Below, piece by piece: positions 24,958 to 33,204 of a stretch of DNA of 64,000 nt. How positions within the stretch are numbered: the stretch's first letter is position 1; every line of letters begins with the position of its first letter. The notes below the pieces were generated by a model, which ran no database searches, was not told the DNA's origin, and saw nothing but the letters and a program-made list of their open reading frames with translations. The translations under genes were made by a program, and so were the position numbers. The DNA is from Pseudomonas fluorescens. Its GTDB lineage: Bacteria; Pseudomonadota; Gammaproteobacteria; Pseudomonadales; Pseudomonadaceae. The stretch is taken from NCBI RefSeq assembly GCF_902497855.1, contig NZ_CABVHU010000009.1, positions 186,001 through 250,000 of the forward strand, given 5' to 3'.

Positions 24958-25101
24958 ATGTTCGCGCGCAAATTAAACATCCGCGCAACGCGCGCGTTTA
25001 AGCGCCCTACTGCTTACCTCCTGAAAGCTACAACACCTTGCGCCGTTGCCTACGGTTACGCCAGAATCCGCCGGCTTGTGCGCCTTGTGGCCGCTAGGTA
25101 A
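24958..25101 (+). CDS. 47-codon repeated ORF, copy 3
   Basis: The same ORF as at 20339 and 22126, here with RATRAFKRP and a RLVRLVAAR end. AATAAGG lies about 11 nt upstream of the ATG. It precedes the second full leader. Translation is unproven. Confidence 0.4.
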   Translation: MFARKLNIRATRAFKRPTAYLLKATTPCAVAYGYARIRRLVRLVAAR

Positions 25102-25128
25102 CTTGATTCGCGTCACTGCCCATCAGTG

Positions 25129-25331
25129 ATCGGGTTTAGTCGCCCGCGTTAACTCGGTTGTGCGTGCATCTGTCATGCAGGTCTTTTACTGCCTGTACTT
25201 GATGGTGGCTGTACGTAGGGCGCCTTCGGGCGCGCCGGATTTCTGAGTTTCCCGGTCGACTAACCTGCGTACAGCTGCCTCCCTTTTGTTTAGTCGCTAA
25301 AGGGTTGGCACTCAATCAGGAAACTCAGCAT
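25129..25331 (+). ncRNA. candidate structured leader of DUF6124-like gene, copy B
   Basis: Same plan as 22297-22500. Box 1 is TTTAGTCG (25135-25142), the middle box CGACTAA (25257-25263) and box 3 TTTAGTCG (25289-25296). Relative to copy A, two positions change in each box and all complementarity is kept. The intervening hairpins (TGCAT/ATGCA, GTAC/GTAC, GC-rich with a TTCG loop) are also kept, while loop sequences vary. Confidence 0.6.
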
Positions 25332-25691
25332 ATGAAGAAACCTTCACCCAATCCGCCAGACATCGATTCGGCGTCTCTGCACGAATCCGATGCAAACACG
25401 TCCAACGAGTCTGCCGAGCAGGCTGCTTATTTTCACGTTCCGTCGATTGCCGACATCAAAGCCACGCCTCGTACACCCAGCACCCTGTTTACCGTCGACC
25501 CAGAGGCGACGACCGAAACCCTCATGGTTTATCTGGTTGAAACGCTGGCCTCGGTCGATGTGATGGTTCACCACCTGGTGGATCATCTGGACGGAGGGTC
25601 GCGTCACGCCTTGTTGGGCATTTCCAATAGCATCATGCTGGCAGAAATCACGGCGAACCGAGTGCTGGATCAGATCGATCCGCGCGAGTAG
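25332..25691 (+). CDS. DUF6124/DUF3077-like small protein, copy B
   Basis: A 119-residue paralogue of the gene at 22501. From residue 49 on, both protein and DNA are identical to copy A, while the first 48 residues differ at many positions (KKPSPNPPDIDSASLHESDANTS versus TDPISPYESDLNRL in A). AGGA lies upstream of the ATG. The function of the family is unknown to me. The mosaic pattern points to gene conversion of the 3' half. Confidence 0.75.
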   Translation: MKKPSPNPPDIDSASLHESDANTSNESAEQAAYFHVPSIADIKATPRTPSTLFTVDPEATTETLMVYLVETLASVDVMVHHLVDHLDGGSRHALLGISNSIMLAEITANRVLDQIDPRE

Positions 25692-25735
25692 GTGGGGTTG
25701 GCTGAGGCAGAATGAGTAAGCCCTGCGGTCTGTGC

Positions 25736-25760
25736 TGCGGTCTCTTTTTTTTCGGGGCCG
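25736..25760 (+). terminator. rho-independent terminator after DUF6124-like gene B
   Basis: The stem GCGGTCTC / GGGGCCGC uses G-U pairs, with a T8 stretch in the loop region. It is homologous to 22905-22929. Confidence 0.7.
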
Positions 25761-25769
25761 CATTCTGCC

Positions 25770-26225
25770 AAGCTGCACCAAGGCCGATTCGTCTGACCAG
25801 ATACTCGGCACGGTTCGCAGTTGGAACTCATTCCCGAACATAATTCACCGACCCCAAACGGGTTTAAAAAAACAAGAAAAAAGCACCAATAAGGGTAATG
25901 CCGATCAGTTAAGGAAATTGTAGGAGCGAGCTTGCTCGCGATGGACGTTAACGATGACGCGTATCTTCTGGATAAACGCGTCGCCCGCATGTCCATCGCG
26001 AGCAAGCTCGCTCCTACAAGGGCTTAACTGACTGGCATTAACCAATAAGGGTGCTTTAAGAACAAAAAACAAACCAATCACGATTTTGGGTCGAATCTCA
26101 AATGGCAGGACCGGGGCATAAGGCAAATTCAACAGTGCCCAGTCCGATGGGAAACCGGGGTGGAAATGTCGCAGATACCACGACCACTCCCACCCCTGAC
26201 CGGCAGCATTGTTGTCAGCGCGCAC
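25770..26225. other. intergenic region with REP pair
   Basis: This stretch of about 455 bp between the DUF6124-like gene B terminator and the MFS gene holds a REP pair (25920-26018) with flanking repeats, and otherwise A-rich sequence with no recognisable gene. Confidence 0.7.
25885..26052. repeat. REP pair with flanking inverted and 12-bp direct repeats
   Basis: Inverted copies of TAGGAGCGAGCTTGCTCGCG (25921-26017) are bracketed by AATGCCGATCAGTTAAG and CTTAACTGACTGGCATT. Outside these, ACCAATAAGGGT occurs on both sides (25885-25896 and 26041-26052), like a target duplication. Confidence 0.8.
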
Positions 26226-27566
26226 TCATACAGGCTGTCGCCGGCCTTGCAGCCGTTGTTTATCCACCTTGTGCTCATGGCCCTGACGCAAACGCAATGC
26301 CGCCATCGCCGCGAGCACCAGGATAATCGCCACGATTTTCATGCCGTTCATCGCATTGCCGGTACTTTGCTCGATCAACCCCATCACGGAGGGGCCGACG
26401 AAACCGCCCAGCAGGCCGCACGAGTTGACGAATCCCAACCCTCCGGCGAGCGCTGCGCCCTTGAGTCGCGAAGCGGGGTAGAGAAAGATGATCGACTGCA
26501 CGACGAAGAACATCACCGCCGATATGCAGAAGCCCAGCAGACTGATCACCGGTCCCGCCAGCGAGGCGATTCCCAGGCCTGCGGCCATGGTCAGCAAACC
26601 CGCTACCAGCATTTGCCGGGCACGCGCCGGCGTGGTGGCGAATCGGGGCAGTGCGATAGCGCCCGCTGCCGCCGCCAGCCAAGGCAGAGAGGTCAGCAAG
26701 CCGATCTGCAAAGTACTCAGCTCGCCGTATTTGCCGATGATGCCGGGCAGGAAAAAGATCACCGTGTAGATCGTGATCTGGTGGCAGAAGTAGACCAGGA
26801 TCGCCAACAGAATCTGCGGCGTCAGGCATTGCTTGAACGAGTGACCGCCAGGGCCTGCGCCCTCCTCCGCTTCAGCGGCCAACCGACGCTCGATCTGCTC
26901 GGCTTCGGCGGCGCTCAGCCAGGGCGCCTTGCTTGGACGGTCCGGCAATTTTTTCCAGACCACCATGGCGAAGAACACCGCAGGCAGGCCTTCGAGCATG
27001 AACATCCACTGCCAGCCACGCCAGCCCCACACACCGTCCAGTTGCATGAGCGCGGCCCCCAGCGGCCCACCGATGATGTTGGCAAAACACACACCCAACA
27101 GAAAATAACCGGTGGCCCGGGCCCGTTGTTCGCGGCCGAACCAGTACGTCAGGTACAGCATGACGCCAGGAAACAGACCCGCTTCGGCAATGCCCAGCAG
27201 CAGGCGCAACACGTAGAACGACGTTTCGCCCTGGACAAACGCCATCGCCGCCGAGATCAGACCCCAGGTGACCATGATCCGCGCAATCCAGAAGCGCGCG
27301 CCAACCTTGTGCATGATCAGGTTGCTGGGCACTTCCGACAGCGCATAGGTGAGAAAGAACAACCCGGCGCCCAGCCCATAGGCGGCAGCGGAAATGCCCA
27401 GATCGATATCCAGTTGATGCTTGGCCAACGCGATGTTGGTCCGGTCAAGAAAGCTCAGCACGTAGGCCGCAATCAGCAATGGCATCAGCTTGACGAACAT
27501 CAACTTGTTCAGCGTCGCCGCGTCTCGGGGGGCATCAGGTATTTCGATGTTTCTTGTTATTGTCAT
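26226..27566 (-). CDS. MFS transporter, anion:cation symporter type
   Basis: A 446-residue protein with about 12 membrane segments. AYVLSFLDRTNIALAKHQL in TM1 and the loop after TM2-3 (LSEVPSNLIMHKVGARFWIARIMVTWG) are typical of the ACS family (phthalate, glucarate, 4-hydroxyphenylacetate permeases). It exchanges or co-imports organic anions. It follows the BKACE gene in the same orientation (157-bp gap), so it probably imports the substrate of the SDR/BKACE pair. Confidence 0.88.
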   Translation of the reverse strand: MTITRNIEIPDAPRDAATLNKLMFVKLMPLLIAAYVLSFLDRTNIALAKHQLDIDLGISAAAYGLGAGLFFLTYALSEVPSNLIMHKVGARFWIARIMVTWGLISAAMAFVQGETSFYVLRLLLGIAEAGLFPGVMLYLTYWFGREQRARATGYFLLGVCFANIIGGPLGAALMQLDGVWGWRGWQWMFMLEGLPAVFFAMVVWKKLPDRPSKAPWLSAAEAEQIERRLAAEAEEGAGPGGHSFKQCLTPQILLAILVYFCHQITIYTVIFFLPGIIGKYGELSTLQIGLLTSLPWLAAAAGAIALPRFATTPARARQMLVAGLLTMAAGLGIASLAGPVISLLGFCISAVMFFVVQSIIFLYPASRLKGAALAGGLGFVNSCGLLGGFVGPSVMGLIEQSTGNAMNGMKIVAIILVLAAMAALRLRQGHEHKVDKQRLQGRRQPV

Positions 27567-27723
27567 CGCGCAAACCTCTTGCAGCTACAGCTGTAGAGAA
27601 GTCCCGGCAACGCTGGCCGCCGTGAGCAAAAAAAGCTGAGCTGACTGTTTTTATGAAGAGGACAGGTTTCGTTGTCAACACCAGGCGCCGACCACCCAGG
27701 CCGGCGCCATCATGACAACGCTA

Positions 27724-28656
27724 TTAAAAATCGACCTGGTCCTTGCCCTTGAGATCGAGCATTTCCCGCGCCTCATCCGGGGTCGCCACGCGCCCGCCCA
27801 GGGCTTCGATCACCGTGCGAATGCGCTTGACCTGATCGGCATTGGACGCGGCCAGTTTGCCCGGCCCGTCCCACAATGAATCCTCGAGGCCGACGCGTAC
27901 ATGGCTGCCCATCGCCAGGCCCATGGTGCCCAGGGGAATCTGATTACGACCGGCGCCGAGAATCGACCATTGATAAGCGTCGCCGAACAGGCGGTCGGCC
28001 GTACGGCGCATGTGCGCCAGGTCCTCGGGATGCCCACCGATACCGCCGCGCAGACCGAACACCGACTGAATGAAAATCGGCGCCTTGAGCAACCCGCGCT
28101 GCAGGAAGTGCGCGGCGGTGTACAGATGGCCGATGTCGTAGCATTCGATTTCAAAGCGGGTGCGGTTCTCGGCACAGGCGTTGAGAATGTGGGCGATGTC
28201 GCGGAAGGTATTGCGGAAGATCCGGTCGTCACTCTCGGCCAGGTATGGCCGCTCCCAGTCGTGCTTGAACTCGGTGAAACGATCGAGCATTTCGTACAGC
28301 CCGAAGTTCATCGATCCCATGTTCAGCGACGCCAGTTCCGGCTTGAGTTGTGCCACAGGCTGCAGACGTTCTTCCACGCCCATGGTCGGCGCGCCGCCGG
28401 TGGTGATGTTGATCACCACATCGCTCTTGGCCTTGATTTGCGGCAGGAACTGACGGAACAGGTCGACATCCTGACTCGGCCGCCCATCGATCGGATCGCG
28501 GGCATGCAGGTGCACAATCGATGCGCCGGCCTCGGCGGCACCGATGGCGGCGTCGGCAATTTCCTGCGGCGTGATCGGCAAATGTGGCGACATCGAAGGC
28601 GTATGGATGGCACCAGTGACGGCGCAGGTGATGATGATCGGGCGATTTTTGGACAT
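27724..28656 (-). CDS. beta-keto acid cleavage enzyme (BKACE family)
   Basis: A 310-residue TIM-barrel zinc enzyme. IVHLHARDP provides His49 and His51, NITTGGAPTMGVEERL and GSMNFGLYEM line the site, IECYDIGHL lies mid-chain and VGLEDSLW supplies the conserved Glu. The family transfers acetyl-CoA onto a beta-keto acid, giving acetoacetate and a new acyl-CoA (for example in lysine fermentation and carnitine breakdown). It lies 93 bp after the SDR. The specific beta-keto acid is unknown. Confidence 0.9.
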   Translation of the reverse strand: MSKNRPIIITCAVTGAIHTPSMSPHLPITPQEIADAAIGAAEAGASIVHLHARDPIDGRPSQDVDLFRQFLPQIKAKSDVVINITTGGAPTMGVEERLQPVAQLKPELASLNMGSMNFGLYEMLDRFTEFKHDWERPYLAESDDRIFRNTFRDIAHILNACAENRTRFEIECYDIGHLYTAAHFLQRGLLKAPIFIQSVFGLRGGIGGHPEDLAHMRRTADRLFGDAYQWSILGAGRNQIPLGTMGLAMGSHVRVGLEDSLWDGPGKLAASNADQVKRIRTVIEALGGRVATPDEAREMLDLKGKDQVDF

Positions 28657-28749
28657 GAGTGTTCTCCGTTCTTGTTCTTGGCGAGAAAGTTGTTGGGGTC
28701 ACTCGACGCGGATTATGTCCGGCCGTTGGTGTAACTGAAGTCGAGACGC

Positions 28750-29538
28750 TTAGAGGTACTCGACGTTGCCATCCACACTGATAGCCTGGCCGGTCACGTT
28801 GCGTGCGGCGGGGGAACACAGGAACAGCGCCATGGCGGCCACGTCCTCGGCGGTGACCATGCGTTTGAGCGAGATCTTCTTCAGGTACTCCTCACGCATC
28901 TCGGCTTCAGGCACGTTCATCTGCTCGGCACGGGCGCGAATCACCCCGTCCATGCGCGGGCCTTCGACGATGCCGGGCAGCAAGGCATTGACGCGGATGT
29001 CGCTTTCACCCAACTCGGACGCCAGGGATTTCATCAAGCCAATGATGGCCCACTTGGTCGCGGCGTACGGTGTGCGCCAGGCGTAACCCAAGCGACCGGC
29101 CACCGACGCGATGTGGATCAGATGCGCGTTGGGTGACGCCTTGAGCAGTGGCACCGCGTGATGGGCAAAGCGGTATTGCGCAGTAAGGTTGATGTCGATG
29201 GTGCGCTGCCATTCCTCGTCGGTGACCGCATCGATCCCGGCGGTCGGCCCGGCGATCCCGGCGTTATTGACCAGGACATCGAGACCACCGAACTGTTCGC
29301 GCTGAACCTTGAACACCGCTTCGATCTGCGCCGGGTCACCCACGTCGGCACGGGTGGCGACGCTGTCCGGGTAACGGTCGCGGAACGCTGCAATGGCGGC
29401 TTCGCTGACGTCACACACATGCACTTTTGCACCCGCCTCCATGTAAGCCGCTGCCAGTACTTCACCGATCCCGGCTGCGCCGCCAGAGATCAGCACCCGC
29501 AGGCCGGTATAGGGAATCAGTCGATTGAGAACGCTCAT
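28750..29538 (-). CDS. SDR family NAD(P)-dependent oxidoreductase
   Basis: A 262-residue short-chain dehydrogenase. The cofactor motif is ISGGAAGIGE (about 17-26), VLVNNAGIAG is mid-chain and the catalytic Ser ... Tyr-x3-Lys is IASVAGRLGYAWRTPYAATKW. The ATG at 29538 overlaps the GntR stop by 4 bp, so they are coupled; the long upstream frame is a shadow of the GntR gene. It probably oxidises a beta-hydroxy acid to the beta-keto acid used by the next enzyme. Confidence 0.9.
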   Translation of the reverse strand: MSVLNRLIPYTGLRVLISGGAAGIGEVLAAAYMEAGAKVHVCDVSEAAIAAFRDRYPDSVATRADVGDPAQIEAVFKVQREQFGGLDVLVNNAGIAGPTAGIDAVTDEEWQRTIDINLTAQYRFAHHAVPLLKASPNAHLIHIASVAGRLGYAWRTPYAATKWAIIGLMKSLASELGESDIRVNALLPGIVEGPRMDGVIRARAEQMNVPEAEMREEYLKKISLKRMVTAEDVAAMALFLCSPAARNVTGQAISVDGNVEYL

Positions 29539-30257
29539 GCTTTCTTTACTCCAGAAACCGGCGACCGTGAACGGTCGCCCTTGACGATCAGGCGTGCCAG
29601 GGAGTCGGCCGCCTGCATGATGTCGTCGGTGACTGCCGCCCGGGCCGCGGCCCCATCGCGCGCGGCCAGGGCCTCGACGATGCGGTTGTGCGCTTCCATC
29701 GAGCGCTGCAGGTGCGCCCTGTCCGGTGCGACAAGCGCAAAACAGGGGCCCATGTGCAGCCAGAAATTCTCCACTGCCGCGATGGTCAGCTCGGCTTTGG
29801 CCACCGCATAGATGCGCCGGTGGAAGGCAAAGTTGGTCCACAAGTAGCGGGCCACATCGACACTGTCGGCGGCTTGCTGCATCTGGTCGCACAGGTGGCT
29901 GATGTCTTTAAGGTCGGCGTCGTTGAGCAGCAGAACGGCCTTCTCGGCCAGCAGGCCTTCAAGCGCAACCCGGGCGTCGCGGATTTCGCGCAGTCGTTCG
30001 GGGGTCATCATGCGCACACGCAGGCGGGAGGTCTCGGTGACTTCGAAGGCGTTCTCTGCGCTGAGTCGATTGAGCGCTTCGCGCACGGGCATCGGGCTGG
30101 AACCCAACGCCTCGGCGAGACCGCGGATGGTCAGCTTCTGGCCTGGCTGGAAGCGGCCGCTCATCAGCGCTTCGCGGATCTGACGGTAGACCTGATCCTG
30201 CAGGGTATCGCGGGAAACCTGGCGCATGGTGGGCAGGAGGGTTGGGCGATCTGTCAT
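29535..30257 (-). CDS. GntR family regulator, FCD subfamily
   Basis: A 240-residue regulator with an N-terminal winged helix (LQDQVYRQIREALMSGRFQPGQKLTIRGLAEALGSSPMPVREALNRL) and an all-helical FCD effector domain with metal-ligand histidines (about 95-225). The ATG at 30257 is used because the domain begins shortly after. It is the first gene of the SDR-BKACE-MFS run and probably autoregulates through the palindrome at 30297-30306. Confidence 0.9.
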   Translation of the reverse strand: MTDRPTLLPTMRQVSRDTLQDQVYRQIREALMSGRFQPGQKLTIRGLAEALGSSPMPVREALNRLSAENAFEVTETSRLRVRMMTPERLREIRDARVALEGLLAEKAVLLLNDADLKDISHLCDQMQQAADSVDVARYLWTNFAFHRRIYAVAKAELTIAAVENFWLHMGPCFALVAPDRAHLQRSMEAHNRIVEALAARDGAAARAAVTDDIMQAADSLARLIVKGDRSRSPVSGVKKA

Positions 30258-30296
30258 GAGTAATGGCTCACATTGGGCGTTCTTATGGGCCCAATA

Positions 30297-30306
30297 TGTG
30301 ATCACA
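30297..30306. promoter_or_regulatory. palindromic operator candidate upstream of the GntR gene
   Basis: TGTGATCACA is a perfect 10-bp palindrome within a longer imperfect AT-rich symmetry (ATATGTGATCACAAATAT), 40 bp before the GntR start. This suits a FadR/GntR-type site. Confidence 0.45.
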
Positions 30307-30408
30307 AATATCATATGTCAAATTATTTTTGGCCTGGGTCGATCCTGAGGCACGCTACGGCGTGTCTGCTGATTTTTTGCCGCGGGTGGCGCGACAATGG
30401 CATTCGAC

Positions 30409-31779
30409 TCAGCTGCTCAATACTGCTTTGAGCAATGGATCATTCAGATACGCGACATTCAATCTCGTCCATGGATTTATACGCGATTGCTCCGGTGAAA
30501 AAATGTGTCCAGGGGCAATCATGAAACCCTTTGGAAGCAGTTGTCGCGTCAGTTCCCTGGCATCGTCAATGTGAGGAAACCTGACCCACAGATAAAGACT
30601 TTGCTCTGGACGAACAAATACCTCGGCCCCTATCTCATCCAACATCTGCAAACCTACTGTGGTAGCAGTTTTCAACCGTTCTTGAAGACGGATCAAATGA
30701 CGTAGGAAATGCCCCTCCATCAGAATGACATCAACGGTTCGCTCACAAAGCTCCGAGGTGCTGGTATGCAGCAGCATTTTCAGGTCACCCAGTTCATCTA
30801 TGACGTCTTTACTGCCTGCGATAAACCCAACCCTCAATGCCGCAGAAACCGATTTTGAAAAGCTCCCCACGTACAGTGAGCGTCGCAACTGATCCAGCGC
30901 AGATACCTTGATTGCCGATGCCGGTTTGAAATCTGCTAAAGCGTCGTCGTCCACCAGGATGAAGTTGTGCTCTTGCGCTAACTGAACCAACCGGTGGGCT
31001 TTGCCGGGTGAAATATCGGAGCCCGTCGGGTTGTGCCCAACAGACTGCATGAAAAATAATTTTGGCTTATGCACAAGCAGATGCTGCTCCAGCACCTCAA
31101 TGTCCGGCCCATCCGGCAATCTGGGTACGGATAGCATCCGGGCTCCTTGTAATTGCAGCTTGCCAAACAGCGGGTAATAGCCTGGATCCTCGACGAAAAC
31201 GTAATCCCCCGGAGCAATAAAGCGGCGGATTATCAGGTCCAGTGCGTGATTGGCCCCATGGGTGGTGACGATCTGGCGAGGGCTTGCAGTAATTGAGTAG
31301 GTTGCCAGTTTTTGCACCAGGTGTTGACGAAGAGCGGCATTCCCCAGCCGGTTGCCGTATCGGAAAAGCGTCGTTACACCCATACGCATGATCTGCCGTG
31401 TGAACTTGTCCAGACGCAAATCCATCAGCCACTCCACTGGCGGAAAACCTTCACCGAGTGGCGAGTGACCGGGTTCACGGACAAACTGCTGTCGCATGAG
31501 CCAGATGGTGTCCATCGCCCGGGTGAAAGGTAGCGGCTCTTCCGGTTCGTTGCTGCTCGGCGCTCCTTGTCTGACGAAAAAACCCTGCCCATGGCGCGCT
31601 TCGACAAGTCCTTGGGAGGCCAGCGATTCATAAGCGTTGATCACTGTGTTTTTCGAATGGCCAAACAGGCGCATGCACTCGCGCAGGGACGGCAACCGGT
31701 CACCGACCCGGTAGGTGCCATTACCGATTTGCTCGACCAATGATGCCGTCAGTTGCTGGGCAAGTGTCAGCCGCGCCAT
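30409..31779 (-). CDS. MocR family PLP-dependent regulator
   Basis: A 456-residue fusion of a GntR winged helix (VGDRLPSLRECMRLFGHSKNTVINAYESLASQGLVEARHGQGFFV, about 22-70) to a fold-type I aminotransferase domain with NPTGSDISPGKAHRL, ILVDDDALADF and the PLP lysine in VGSFSKSVSAALRVGF. MocR proteins use the aminotransferase fold as an effector sensor. It is divergent from mvaA with a 138-bp shared promoter region that holds three GTAC-centred boxes. It is therefore the best candidate regulator of the mevalonate genes. Confidence 0.88.
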   Translation of the reverse strand: MARLTLAQQLTASLVEQIGNGTYRVGDRLPSLRECMRLFGHSKNTVINAYESLASQGLVEARHGQGFFVRQGAPSSNEPEEPLPFTRAMDTIWLMRQQFVREPGHSPLGEGFPPVEWLMDLRLDKFTRQIMRMGVTTLFRYGNRLGNAALRQHLVQKLATYSITASPRQIVTTHGANHALDLIIRRFIAPGDYVFVEDPGYYPLFGKLQLQGARMLSVPRLPDGPDIEVLEQHLLVHKPKLFFMQSVGHNPTGSDISPGKAHRLVQLAQEHNFILVDDDALADFKPASAIKVSALDQLRRSLYVGSFSKSVSAALRVGFIAGSKDVIDELGDLKMLLHTSTSELCERTVDVILMEGHFLRHLIRLQERLKTATTVGLQMLDEIGAEVFVRPEQSLYLWVRFPHIDDARELTRQLLPKGFMIAPGHIFSPEQSRINPWTRLNVAYLNDPLLKAVLSS

Positions 31780-31812
31780 CGCATAGAACCCCTGAATGAA
31801 TTAATCACTGAG

Positions 31813-31847
31813 GGTACAGCTTAGGTACTGTCTGTCCAAACTGTACC
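31813..31847. promoter_or_regulatory. three GTAC-centred boxes, candidate MocR operator
   Basis: GGTACAG (31813-31819), GGTACTG (31824-31830) and CTGTACC (31841-31847) lie between the divergent MocR and mvaA genes. The first two are direct repeats 11 bp apart and the third is inverted relative to the first. Mixed direct/inverted arrays are typical of MocR sites. Confidence 0.5.
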
Positions 31848-31917
31848 TTTTTTACTCTGACACATGCGAATAGGGTGACAGCCATTCAACAACAATAACT
31901 GCACCAGGACTCTTCAC

Positions 31918-33204
31918 ATGAGTATCGACTCCCGCCTCCCCATGTTCCGCAGCATGTCGCCCGCCGAACGCCTGAGTCACTTGCAAGAGCTGCTCGAACT
32001 TCCAGAAGCCGATATTGCCCTGCTACGCGATGCCGGCGCCCTCCCCTTGGAAATTGCCGACGGCATGATCGAGAACGTGATCGGCAAGTTCGAATTACCC
32101 TACGCCGTCGCCAGCAACTTCCAAATCAATGGTCGTGACGTAATAGTGCCGTTGGTGGTTGAAGAGCCGTCGGTGGTCGCGGCTGCTTCGTTCATGGCCA
32201 AACTGGCGCGCGATGCCGGTGGTTTCCAGACATCCAGTTCTCTGCCGCTGATGCGAGCCCAGGTGCAGATTGTCGAGATCGAAGATCCCTTCAATGCACG
32301 TCTGAGCCTTTTGCGTCGCAAAGACGAAATCATCGAACTCGCCAACCGCAAGGATCAACTGCTTAACCAGTTGGGCGGAGGCTGTCGCGACATTGAAGTG
32401 CACACCTTTGCCCAGAGCCCTCGCGGACCAATGCTGGTGGCCCACCTCATCGTGGATGTGCGGGATGCCATGGGCGCCAACACCGTGAACACTATGGCTG
32501 AAGCGGTTGCCCCGCTGATGGAAGAAATTACCGGAGGCAAGGTACGGCTGCGCATTCTGTCCAACCTGGCTGATCTGCGTCTTGCCAGGGCCCAGATCCG
32601 TATTGCCCCTGAGTTGCTCACGACCGCAGCCTACAAAGGTGAAGACGTCATTGAAGGGATCCTCGATGCTTACAACTTTGCTGTCGTCGACCCCTATCGT
32701 GCAGCCACTCACAACAAGGGCATCATGAATGGCATCGACCCACTTATCGTCGCCACGGGTAACGACTGGCGCGCGGTGGAAGCCGGTGCACACGCCTACG
32801 CCTGCCGCAACGGCCATTACGGTTCGCTGACCACGTGGGAAAAAGATGGCAAAGGTCATCTGGTGGGCACCTTGGAAATGCCCATGCCTGTCGGCCTGGT
32901 CGGCGGCGCCACCAAGACTCACCCATTGGCACAACTGTCGCTACGCATCCTGGGGGTGAAGACGGCGCAGGAACTCGCCGAAATCGCTGTGGCAGTCGGT
33001 CTTGCTCAAAACCTGGGCGCGCTGCGTGCACTGTCTACTGAAGGGATACAACGCGGCCACATGGCTTTGCATGCGCGCAACATTGCGCTTTCCGCTGGCG
33101 CCAAAGGCGCAGAGGTCAACTGGCTGGTCAAGCAGATGGTCGAGGCTCGAGATGTACGTTCAGACAAAGCGGCTGAACTACTCAAGCAAAAGCGTGCGCA
33201 GTAA
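31918..33204 (+). CDS. mvaA: degradative (class II) HMG-CoA reductase
   Basis: A 428-residue enzyme, the same length as the P. mevalonii protein. All four catalytic residues fall at the classical positions: Glu83 (VEEPSVVAAAS), Lys267 (HNKGIMNGID), Asp283 (GNDWRAVEAGAHAYA) and His381 (HMALHARN). In mevalonate catabolism it runs in the oxidative direction, turning mevalonate, CoA and 2 NAD into HMG-CoA. The stop shares one base with the mvaB start, so the two genes form an operon. The ribosome site is CCAGGA about 11 nt upstream. Confidence 0.97.
   Translation: MSIDSRLPMFRSMSPAERLSHLQELLELPEADIALLRDAGALPLEIADGMIENVIGKFELPYAVASNFQINGRDVIVPLVVEEPSVVAAASFMAKLARDAGGFQTSSSLPLMRAQVQIVEIEDPFNARLSLLRRKDEIIELANRKDQLLNQLGGGCRDIEVHTFAQSPRGPMLVAHLIVDVRDAMGANTVNTMAEAVAPLMEEITGGKVRLRILSNLADLRLARAQIRIAPELLTTAAYKGEDVIEGILDAYNFAVVDPYRAATHNKGIMNGIDPLIVATGNDWRAVEAGAHAYACRNGHYGSLTTWEKDGKGHLVGTLEMPMPVGLVGGATKTHPLAQLSLRILGVKTAQELAEIAVAVGLAQNLGALRALSTEGIQRGHMALHARNIALSAGAKGAEVNWLVKQMVEARDVRSDKAAELLKQKRAQ

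Larger units (their letters stand above)
24334..25770. repeat. 1.43-kb direct repeat, copy B
   Basis: The partner of 21505-22941 at an offset of about 2,831-2,833 bp. It carries a frameshifted kinase gene, the 47-codon ORF, the leader, a DUF6124-like gene and a terminator. The 266 bp from 25476 are identical to 22645-22911, while the leader and the gene's first half are not. Confidence 0.85.

Noticed and set aside
20339..25145. An integron cassette array with attC sites
   Set aside because: The repeated elements contain an ORF and a leader rather than short attC-like sites, no integrase is present and the units are not regularly cassette-like, although mobility of the module remains possible.
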